This document shows positions 11,797 to 18,921 of a stretch of 64,000 bases of DNA, piece by piece. The notes under the pieces were generated by a model, which searched no databases, had not been told where the DNA came from, and was given only the letters and a program-made list of their open reading frames with translations. The DNA is from Dermacentor variabilis (lineage: Eukaryota; Arthropoda; Arachnida; Ixodida; Ixodidae): contig NC_134573.1 of the NCBI RefSeq assembly GCF_050947875.1, positions 51,944,115 through 52,008,114 on the forward strand, read 5' to 3'. The position numbers and the translations under genes were made by a program. The first letter of the stretch is position 1, and each line of letters begins with the position of its first letter.

Positions 11797-12420
11797 CTAT
11801 AAAAATTTAGCAGGGCAGCTTATTGAGCGACTTGTTAGTCCATTATCCTGCGTGTACAGCGCAAAGCTTAAACGAGGACGTAGGCGCAAACACTCACTAC
11901 CAATGGAGGGTTTATCGCCGAATTTACACAAAATAGTCTTATAGCTATGTGAAAAATAATAATTTCCAAAAAGGTGAGCAAAGCAGAACATTAAGGGACA
12001 CCACAAAGAAAAGTAGTTGCGTAAAAAATGCTGGCCGAAGGATTCACTTCTCAGAAACTTGAACTCTTTTTCTGATGAGGCAATAAATGGCTTGCTGATG
12101 CACGCACTCTGTTCCCACACCAATTGTGCTACTTCAACTACAATATGGGTACGACCATCCTTGTGCTTGTGAATGACCGACATTCTTTCGAACCAAGGAG
12201 TGCAGCCACACATGCTAGTATGATGTGCCAAAAAGCCTACACTGCCATTGGGCACATTACATGCATTTTCACACAACCTCTCATGAAGGCACCTGGCAGT
12301 CTGCCTCTTGTGACAACCACCGCGTGAAATAAATTACGTACACAACCTCGTATGTGGAGTCAAGATACCAAATCTTACGCCTGGCCTTGCGGATGTCCTT
12401 CTTATTGCCCTATCAGAAAA
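11797..12420 (-). pseudogene. Penelope-like element: GIY-YIG endonuclease remnant
   Basis: Minus-strand reading. An upstream piece (about 12,330-12,420) ends in VVYVIYF, in the place of the GIY strand. A one-base shift then leads to RQTARCLHERLCENACN, aligning with the conserved segment after YIG that carries the catalytic-arginine region of Penelope GIY-YIG domains. Next come GFLAHHTSMCGC (the His/Cys zinc-binding segment), a stretch ending in CISKPFIASSEKEFKFL, and a tail ending at 11,797. The order of conserved blocks fits the C-terminus of a Penelope-like protein, which nicks DNA for target-primed reverse transcription. The GIY and YIG residues themselves are eroded (VVY; CHK), the frame is shifted, and no reverse transcriptase is attached, so this is a dead fragment. 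Identification is from remembered motif patterns. Confidence 0.65.
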
Positions 12421-12720
12421 AGAGCTATAGTTTTTCTGGATGACAGACCGGGGTGGAGGGGGGTGGCCCTGGCTTTGGCCTTGTGCACAGCGTTCCTTTA
12501 CTCTCAATTCGACACGCTAACGCACCTTCCCTCGTTTCCGCGCCCTCCCGCCTCACACACTCTCCTCTTTAGTAGAATCCCACCTATATATACTGTGGCG
12601 AGGAAAGCGTACGTTTCCATGAAGAAGACAAGTCCACTTGTCGAAATGTTGGCTCCTGCATTCACCTTGTACACGTTTTGCTCATCGTCTTGAATTTCCA
12701 TCTCCCACATTCCCCGTGTT
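12421..12720 (+). mobile_element. Penelope-type terminal repeat fragment (candidate)
   Basis: Pyrimidine-rich sequence, a CTATATATAC box at 12,582-12,591, then a hammerhead-like fold (12,602-12,647) continuing into GTTGGCTCC. Penelope-like elements carry hammerhead ribozymes in their terminal repeats. The piece lies directly beside the GIY-YIG remnant but on the opposite strand, which fits the partial inverted copies common in Penelope insertions. The left limit is arbitrary (end of the GIY-YIG piece) and the right limit approximate. Confidence 0.45.
12602..12647 (+). ncRNA. Degenerate type-I hammerhead ribozyme motif
   Basis: GGAAA (12,602-12,606) pairs with TTTCC (12,614-12,618) as stem I. 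ATGAAGA (12,619-12,625) stands where CUGANGA is expected. GACAAG (12,627-12,632), loop TCCA and CTTGTC (12,637-12,642) form a perfect stem II. GAAA follows at 12,643-12,646, then T where the conserved nucleotide is usually C. The first core base (C to A) and the post-GAAA base differ from consensus, so self-cleavage is unlikely. The UH cleavage site and stem III are not convincing. Conserved stem II plus GAAA and position next to Penelope coding sequence support the call. Confidence 0.5.
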
Positions 12721-12945
12721 TTCCCCAGTTTTTCTAGAGGTCACACGTATGGCCGGCGTTTGCTATGCAACCTTACATTTTTTGTGAACATCGATTTTCT
12801 GCATTGTTCACCATTGTTGCCCACTTGTCTGTTTTTCTTGCTTCAATCTCCAGAACTTTTTCAGAAAGCTGTTTCACTCGCGTGTGTAAATTTGGCACAT
12901 TGGAAAATAACATCTCAGTTGACAGTTGGCACTTCTGTCTATGTG

Positions 12946-12957
12946 CTCTTTTACCTA
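12946..12957 (+). repeat. TSD at the 3' side of the full-length LINE
   Basis: CTCTTTTACCTA, exactly repeated at 18,910-18,921. The two copies delimit a 5,952-bp minus-strand element. Confidence 0.9.
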
Positions 12958-12973
12958 GAGAGAGAGAGAGAGA
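12958..12973 (-). repeat. (CT)n 3' tail of LINE / GA microsatellite
   Basis: About eight GA dinucleotides on plus, directly abutting the TSD. On the element strand they form a CT-repeat tail, so this microsatellite was delivered by retrotransposition. Confidence 0.8.
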
Positions 12974-13047
12974 TAAAACTTTGTTATGTCCTTGATGGGG
13001 TTCAGGGGTGGCGGGGGTCGGGAGACTAACCCCCAATCCCCCCTTCC

Positions 13048-13680
13048 TCAGACGGCGGCCAGTCCTTGCTTTCTGGCGGCGTCTTCGGCCATCCGGACGG
13101 CCCAGAGCTGCTCCTCTGGGTCCAAGCTGAGCAGCAATGTCTCCCACTGCTCGGCCGTAGTTATGCGTGTGTTAGTGTGGGAGGTGTTGGTGGGTGAGGC
13201 TTTGGGGCATTGCCAGATAATATGATCGAGGTCAGCGCGGGCCTCGCACGCTTTGCAGAGTGGAGAGTATGCATCGGGGTACATGCGGTTGTAAAGCACG
13301 GGGTTCGGAAAGGTTCGTGTCTGAAGGAGTCGCCAAGTGGTAGATTGAGACTTATTCAGTGTTTTGTGTGCTGGGGGGTAGCGTAACCGCTCCCTGCGGT
13401 AGTGAAGGAGAATTTCTCTCAACGTGACCATTCGGTCCCGCGCGTGACCGCGATGCAGAACAGAGGGCTGGTCGGGATCGGAAGACGCAGGAGAAGGATG
13501 ATGCGCCCGGTGTGCGAGAGCTCGGGCGGCATCGTGGGCGGCTTCGTTTCCAGCCAGACCCGAGTGACCAGGGGCCCAGATGATCTGCACGCGGCGTTGC
13601 CTTGAGGGAGGAGTGCCAGAGAGAATCTTCTGTGCTTGGGGTGCTATCAGTCCTCTTGTGTAGTTACGAATGGCCGTTTG
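13048..13680 (-). CDS. LINE ORF2, 3' part: end of RNase H and C-terminal CCHC
   Basis: Continuation of ORF2 after a frameshift at about 13,674-13,680. It is open to the stop at 13,048. IIWAPGHSGLAGNEAAHDAA (from about 13,587) is the last RNase H motif. The C-terminus carries CKACEARADLDHIIWQC, a C-x2-C-x7-H-x4-C finger found at the end of I-group ORF2 proteins. The frame returns if a single A is added to the AAACGG run, so one small deletion separates this copy from an intact ORF2. The longest ATG-less open frame begins upstream of 13,590 in this phase. Confidence 0.9.
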   Translation of the reverse strand, partial: QTAIRNYTRGLIAPQAQKILSGTPPSRQRRVQIIWAPGHSGLAGNEAAHDAARALAHRAHHPSPASSDPDQPSVLHRGHARDRMVTLREILLHYRRERLRYPPAHKTLNKSQSTTWRLLQTRTFPNPVLYNRMYPDAYSPLCKACEARADLDHIIWQCPKASPTNTSHTNTRITTAEQWETLLLSLDPEEQLWAVRMAEDAARKQGLAAV

Positions 13681-16670
13681 GAATCGCTTATGATGCAGTG
13701 TGCATTGGTAGCCGCGTAAGCCAAAGCGATGGCCGTTTCTTCTCCTACTTCGGGTTGCGTGGTGAATATTGATGCGGCCGCGGCGAGGCGGTACTGCGAA
13801 CCCGCTACTGCGACGACCGCCATGGCATTTTGGTTGGAGTATTCTGCTGCGTCGACGTAGGTTACGTCAGCGGCTTGGTCGTAGCGCTTTTGTAGTCGTT
13901 TAGCTCGTTCTGCACGTCGCTCCGGATTGTGTTCAGGGTGCATATTGCGAGGTATGGGTGGGATAACTAGTTGAGCACGAATGTTTGGAGGGATGGGTAC
14001 TTTTGGTCCGAATTGGGTGGTGTAGGTTATGCCTAGGGTGCCTAGAATGTGCCTGCCCGTGGTGGAATTGGCGAGTCGTTCGTATTGGCTAATACGCTGC
14101 GCTTCAATAAGCTCGTCTATGGTGTTATGGATGCCGAGGGCGTCCAGTTTCTCGTTAGAAGTGGTGATGGGAAGATGTAGGGCTTGTTTATAGGCCCTCT
14201 TGATCATGGTGTTGAGTTTGAGCTTGTCAGTTGCATTGAGGCTAAGGTACGGGGCGACATAGGTGATCCTGCTCAGGGCGTAGGCGGTTACCAGGCGTAT
14301 AAGGTTGCTTTCTTTCATCCCGTGATGTCGATTTCCGATGCGTGCAATGAGGCGAGTGGTTTGGTGTACATGATTATCTAATTGCTTGAGTATCTCCGTG
14401 TTTCTTCCGTTATGTTGGATGCGTAAGCCAAGGATACGAATGCTAGGTACAGTAGGTATGCGTTGCTGGTGCACGTGGAGTTCTATCTCGGGCGGGTGAG
14501 GGTCTGGGCGTCGACCTCCCCAAGTAGGCTTGTACAGAAGGAGCTCCGATTTCTGTGGGGAGCACGCCAGGCCGCGCGGTTCTACGTATGCAACGACCTC
14601 GTTGATGGCTTGCTGCAGCGTGTTTTGGATGTCCCCGTCGCTGCCCCCGGTGACCCACAGGGTGATATCGTCTGCGTAGAGGCTATGCTTGAGGTTGGGG
14701 ATGCTAGCTAATGCAGGCGGTAGTCCGAGCAAGGCCACGTTGAACAGAAAAGGGGATAGAACCGATCCTTGCGGCGTGCCTTTGCTGCCGAAGTGAATAA
14801 TTGGCGACTGCAACCCTCCGATGGTAATGGTGGCCGTGCGACCTGTAAGAAAATTCTTCACGTAGTTATATGCTCGATGACCAACCTGAAGTTGTGCTAG
14901 TTGGTTCAGTATGGCCTCATGCGTGACGTTATCGAATGCCTTGGTTAGGTCTAGTCCCAAGATGGCTTTGGTGTCCAGCCTGGAGCTTTTGTCGCCATCG
15001 ATAATTTGGTGCTTGAGCTGAATCATGATATCTTGAGGAGAAAGTTTCGAGCGGAAGCCAATCATGGTATTGGGGTAGAGGTCATTGTCGTTCATATGTC
15101 TTTGTAAGCGTGTGAGGATGACGTGTTCGAGGACCTTTCCGACACATGAAGTGAGGGAGATAGGACGGAGGTTTTCGAGTAGGAGGCGCTTCCCGGGTTT
15201 GGGAATCATAATAATTTTGGCTTCTTTCCATTGTGAGGGGAGGTTTCCAGTTTCCCAGTATGCGTTAAAATAAGCTGTGAGGGCTAGTATAGAATCCTCA
15301 TCTAGGTTGCGAAGCATTTTATTAGTAACGCCATCAGGTCCCGGGGCCGAGTTAGGGCGGAGTGCGAGGATGGCTTCCCGCACTTCTGCTGCTTGTATGG
15401 GCGCGTCCAGGTGGTCGTTAGCGGTGCCTGTGTATGCTGGAGCGGGTGTAGTAGGTTGAGGTCCTATGTATCGGTCTATCAGCTCTTGAAGAACTTGTGC
15501 GTCCGTGCCCGGATGGGTGTGAATAATTTTTTGCAAGTTGTGCTGTTGTGTGTTCTTGCTGTTGGCCGGATCGAGGAGGTAACGGAGGCTATTCCACGTT
15601 TTGGGCAGGTTTGGTTGCCGCTCCATGCTGTCGCATGTGCTGTGCCAATTTTGACGAGTAAGTTGTCGTGCGTAGTCTTCGATGTGAAGGGTGAGAGTAC
15701 TAATACGTTTCCTGAGCGTTCGGTTGAGCTTGTTGTGTTTGTATCTGCGTTGCAGACTGGCGAGGGCTTCCCACATATGCAGTAACTTGCTATCTGCCTC
15801 CTGCAGATTAGCTTCCTCAGGCACCAATTTAGTGGCTTCGCTCGCGTCTTGCAGCAAGGATGCGACCCAATCTTCGAAAGGGGGTTGGGTACCCGAGAAA
15901 GAGGTGAGGGCTCTGGCCTGCCGGAAAGCGTCCCAGTTCGTTATGCGGAGTTGACGGCCCTTAGGCTTTCGCGGGCCCGCTGGAACTTTTGTTTGGATTA
16001 AATAGTGATCGCTGCCCAAGTTGTCTTGTGTGTTGATCCAGTCTGCTTGTGGAATTCGTTTTGCGAATGTTAAGTCCGGAGTAGTGTCTCTGCTAACGCT
16101 GTTTCCCATACGGGTGGGACAAGTTGGATCCGTGACAAGAGTAAGACCTAGATTCTGTCCGTCAAGCCATAGTTGTCTTCCCTTTCGGCGGTCCATTGGG
16201 TATCCCCATGCCACCGCAGGGGCGTTTAGGTCCCCTACGATGAGCAGGGGGGCTCCCCTAGCTACTTGATCTGCTTTGGTGAAAAGTCGTAGAAACCTAT
16301 GTTGTTGTTTGGGGCTGCTGTACACATTGAGGATGAAGAGACTCTGCTGCTTGCGCCTTGCAGACGGGATGATCTCCAGGAAAATGTGGGCTGCTGTATC
16401 AATGCCTGTGTGATGCTGTATAACCGGAATGTTTCGCTTAACTAGTGTGGTTACTTGGGGCCTGCGGTTGTCATCGCAAACTGCGGTGTATGCCGCGTAT
16501 CCCGACAGCTTAGCCGCTACTCCGGTCTCTTGTAATGCGATAACATCGGGGGAAGTATGTGGTGCGAGAGAGGTAATATATTGCTCTAAGTGTGCTCGTT
16601 TTCGCCGGAAGCCCCGGCAGTTCCACTGCCAAATGCAGTAGGTAGCACGTTCTGGATTACTCGCAGCCAT
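13647..16670 (-). CDS. LINE ORF2: APE endonuclease, reverse transcriptase, RNase H (frameshifted)
   Basis: 1,007 codons from the ATG at 16,668-16,670. Residues 1-230 form an APE-type endonuclease: WNCRG at 16-20, QE at 47-48, GDLNA at 146-150, SDH at 220-222. It nicks target DNA to prime reverse transcription. The reverse transcriptase spans about 430-720: LRPISLTS at 501-508, DLTKAFD at 574-580, GTPQGSVLSP at 631-640, YADD at 665-668. RNase H starts near 936 (YVDAAEY; EE at about 976-978; SD at about 995-996) and is cut by a one-base deletion that leads to the stop at 13,647. The start lies inside the end of ORF1 (overlap 16,657-16,670), which suggests termination-reinitiation for translation. 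All endonuclease and RT catalytic residues are present; without the C-terminal part the copy is probably not autonomous. Confidence 0.95.
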   Translation of the reverse strand: MAASNPERATYCIWQWNCRGFRRKRAHLEQYITSLAPHTSPDVIALQETGVAAKLSGYAAYTAVCDDNRRPQVTTLVKRNIPVIQHHTGIDTAAHIFLEIIPSARRKQQSLFILNVYSSPKQQHRFLRLFTKADQVARGAPLLIVGDLNAPAVAWGYPMDRRKGRQLWLDGQNLGLTLVTDPTCPTRMGNSVSRDTTPDLTFAKRIPQADWINTQDNLGSDHYLIQTKVPAGPRKPKGRQLRITNWDAFRQARALTSFSGTQPPFEDWVASLLQDASEATKLVPEEANLQEADSKLLHMWEALASLQRRYKHNKLNRTLRKRISTLTLHIEDYARQLTRQNWHSTCDSMERQPNLPKTWNSLRYLLDPANSKNTQQHNLQKIIHTHPGTDAQVLQELIDRYIGPQPTTPAPAYTGTANDHLDAPIQAAEVREAILALRPNSAPGPDGVTNKMLRNLDEDSILALTAYFNAYWETGNLPSQWKEAKIIMIPKPGKRLLLENLRPISLTSCVGKVLEHVILTRLQRHMNDNDLYPNTMIGFRSKLSPQDIMIQLKHQIIDGDKSSRLDTKAILGLDLTKAFDNVTHEAILNQLAQLQVGHRAYNYVKNFLTGRTATITIGGLQSPIIHFGSKGTPQGSVLSPFLFNVALLGLPPALASIPNLKHSLYADDITLWVTGGSDGDIQNTLQQAINEVVAYVEPRGLACSPQKSELLLYKPTWGGRRPDPHPPEIELHVHQQRIPTVPSIRILGLRIQHNGRNTEILKQLDNHVHQTTRLIARIGNRHHGMKESNLIRLVTAYALSRITYVAPYLSLNATDKLKLNTMIKRAYKQALHLPITTSNEKLDALGIHNTIDELIEAQRISQYERLANSTTGRHILGTLGITYTTQFGPKVPIPPNIRAQLVIPPIPRNMHPEHNPERRAERAKRLQKRYDQAADVTYVDAAEYSNQNAMAVVAVAGSQYRLAAAASIFTTQPEVGEETAIALAYAATNAHCIISDSKRPFVTTQED

Positions 16671-18555
16671 CTTTGTCGGGACGCGAGTACGGCTTCTTTA
16701 GGGGACCTGCTCTGGGACGGAGTAGGGTGTTTTCCAATTCTGTCAAACGGGTGTTGTGATTTTGAGCCAGAGTCGCGACCATGTCTTGAAACACTTTGCG
16801 CGTGTCGTCCATGTTTTCCTGTCGCTGTTGTTCTCTTGCCGCAAAGGCTTGCTCAATTCTGGGCAGTAGTAGCGTTTCTAGTTTCGCAGTAAGGAGGTTG
16901 TCCATTGCGCGTTCGAGAGCATTTGCAATGGAGGCGTCGAGCAACGTGGCAAGCTTACAGTCTATTGCGTCGTTCAGGTTGCGTTCTATCCGCTGTTGCA
17001 GCTCAGTGAGGGCCTCACAGTTGACATTTCCTTCTGAAGTGTATGCTGGTGGTGCCGCTGTTGAGATTGGTTCGAGAGCTTTGCGCTTGTGCGGGGTTGG
17101 TTGTTGGGTGGTGTGCGGGCAATCTATTGCAGGGACAGGAAGGATGTCTGCATTTGATGGTAAGTGTTTGGGTTGTGTGTCTGCAAGTTGTGATTTGAGC
17201 TTAGCGTTTTCTGTCTTGAGGTCCTGTATCTCAGCACGTAAGGATCGGAGCTCATGCATGAAGCTGTGCATGGTACCGTCGCTAACTGTGTTCACTGGGG
17301 TTGCTATAGGTTGTGAGGTGTGACCTGTGTGGGAGACAATGCTGGCCCAGCTTACCTTGGGGGGTGTGTCTTGCACTTTAACTGTTGTCGTTCGAAGGCT
17401 TGCGTTTCCTTGCTGCTGCGGTGGTGTTGAATCCGGTCCGCTCCGGGAGTGACTGCGTCCTTGTGACTGACTGCGACCTCGGGAGCGGCTGCGTCCACGA
17501 GACCGACTGCGTCCGCGTGAGTTGCTGCGTTCGGGAGCCTGCGGTTGTGGTGTCGGCTTCGGTGTTGGCAGAGCTGAGTCTCCATTTGCTGAAGTCGATG
17601 ACCCCGTCTCCTGGTCCGCTCCTTGCTGTCCCAGTCGTAGGCGTTGCCATCGTCGTTGGAGTAGGAGGTGTGGTGTCTGGAAGCGGCGATGGCAGGACTT
17701 ATCGCCAGTCGGGTGGCCTTTGCCGCAGAGCGCGCAGCAAGGGTGACAGGGGTGATCATCCGGTGGATTTACTGTGTCACAGCTCTTGCATTTCTTCTGG
17801 GTTGGAGTGGGGCATACATCGGCCCTGTGGCCGACGGTCCCGCAGATGTCGCAGACCTCGATGCGCTTCTTATGTAGATAGCATTTGTATTCTGCTCCGC
17901 GGTAGTAGACATGGTACGGTACTTGCTTTCCGTCGAATACGATGAGCACTGAATTAGTACTGCCCATTCGTCGGGCCTGCAGAATCGTAGGGTTCTTCTT
18001 GTAAACGAGACTGTTGGTAATGTCTTCTTCTGTGTCATATGCAGGGATGTTATGTATGACTCCTTTGGCTGTGTCCTCCGGCGGTGTGACGTATGCTGTG
18101 GCTGCGTAGCGGACTGCTCCGATGGGGAGGCTGCGGATGCGGCAGTATTTTTCGGCGTTAGACATGATTGGCGTGCTAACTACAATGACGTTATTATCCG
18201 TGCATGAGCGGTAAATGTCGTCCTCTGCTTCTTTGGTTGTAATGCCCGTGATCTGTAGTATTGAGTCGCGTATCTGGGCGTCTCCTAGTTTGGACACGTT
18301 GAAACCGTCTCTTGGGCGTATGACGATCTTGATATCGTTCTTCGGAAGTCGTGGTTGCCGTGGTGCGCGTGGGCGTAGTGCGGACTGCTGGGTACTCTTG
18401 GTGCGTGCGCTTGCTGTTGCACGGAGGGAGCCATGTATGGGTAGGGATGATGCCTGCGTAGTCTGTCGTTGCTTACGGTGGCTGACAAGCCACCCTGCCT
18501 CAACGGTAACTTCTTCGGGGGCTATTTCCGTGCCCTCAACCTCTACTACCTCCAT
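16657..18555 (-). CDS. LINE ORF1: gag-like RNA-binding protein
   Basis: 632 codons, unbroken. The N-terminus is acidic, then basic (residues 45-80). A folded region at about 75-230 is followed by CCHC knuckle CDICGTVGHRADVC at 235-248, a Cys/His-rich segment at 256-270 and a third finger, CALCGKGHPTGDKSC, at about 274-288. An Arg/Ser repeat tract follows (about 345-378), then a coiled-coil-like helix (about 430-465) and a helical C-terminus. This is the layout of ORF1 in I-group elements: a nucleic-acid chaperone that packages the element RNA in the cytoplasm. The stop lies 11 nt past the ORF2 start codon. I see no disruption. Expression would come from the internal 5' UTR promoter usual for such elements; no promoter motif is identified. 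Confidence 0.92.
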   Translation of the reverse strand: MEVVEVEGTEIAPEEVTVEAGWLVSHRKQRQTTQASSLPIHGSLRATASARTKSTQQSALRPRAPRQPRLPKNDIKIVIRPRDGFNVSKLGDAQIRDSILQITGITTKEAEDDIYRSCTDNNVIVVSTPIMSNAEKYCRIRSLPIGAVRYAATAYVTPPEDTAKGVIHNIPAYDTEEDITNSLVYKKNPTILQARRMGSTNSVLIVFDGKQVPYHVYYRGAEYKCYLHKKRIEVCDICGTVGHRADVCPTPTQKKCKSCDTVNPPDDHPCHPCCALCGKGHPTGDKSCHRRFQTPHLLLQRRWQRLRLGQQGADQETGSSTSANGDSALPTPKPTPQPQAPERSNSRGRSRSRGRSRSRGRSQSQGRSHSRSGPDSTPPQQQGNASLRTTTVKVQDTPPKVSWASIVSHTGHTSQPIATPVNTVSDGTMHSFMHELRSLRAEIQDLKTENAKLKSQLADTQPKHLPSNADILPVPAIDCPHTTQQPTPHKRKALEPISTAAPPAYTSEGNVNCEALTELQQRIERNLNDAIDCKLATLLDASIANALERAMDNLLTAKLETLLLPRIEQAFAAREQQRQENMDDTRKVFQDMVATLAQNHNTRLTELENTLLRPRAGPLKKPYSRPDKDGCE

Positions 18556-18909
18556 AATGAGGGCAGGGGCTGCGCTTACTTGATCTCACGGGGATGCGAG
18601 TCGTTGGGCGAAGTCCTCGGGAGCCGGGACTGCGGCAGCGACGCCGCGCACCTTCGTAGCTGCGGCGCACCTGTTTCTCGGCCAGACGGAGCAGCTGAAG
18701 ATCTTGTTAGGGTTAGCAATCTTGTGGTCGTAGAAACCCTTGTCCTGGGTCCCTGGCGTCGGGACTGGTCTTGATCGGTAGCGGATCACTTCCGGAAGCT
18801 GGTTCCGACGTTAGTTTGGGTCCAGCGGTGATTGTTTGGCCACAAGAGTTTGAAATATACGGAGCCCATACGAGGCGCATGCACTCCGTCAGCGTCGTCG
18901 TCGTCGTCC
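18556..18909 (-). promoter_or_regulatory. 5' UTR and presumed internal promoter of LINE
   Basis: 354 nt between the TSD and the ORF1 start. It begins GACGACGACGACG. Full-length non-LTR elements need a promoter downstream of their start site and this is the only place for it. No TATA, Inr or DPE assignment is made. Confidence 0.5.
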
Positions 18910-18921
18910 CTCTTTTACCTA
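18910..18921 (+). repeat. TSD at the 5' side of the full-length LINE
   Basis: Second copy of CTCTTTTACCTA. Confidence 0.9.

Larger units (their letters stand above)
12958..18909 (-). mobile_element. Near-intact full-length I-group LINE
   Basis: A 5,952-bp element in a 12-bp TSD. In its own direction: 5' UTR (18,909-18,556) starting with a GACGACGACGACG run, ORF1 (18,555-16,657), ORF2 overlapping by 14 nt (16,670 to 13,048 with one frameshift), short 3' UTR and a 3' tail of CT repeats (12,958-12,973) rather than poly(A). The domain order APE-type endonuclease, reverse transcriptase, RNase H and C-terminal CCHC identifies an I-group non-LTR element. The identical TSD copies and nearly unbroken coding suggest a recent insertion. 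It lies 4 kb from a related truncated copy. Confidence 0.95.

Noticed and set aside
16796..17945. Plus-strand frames of 175-186 codons across LINE ORF1
   Set aside because: Antisense shadows of the intact minus-strand ORF1.
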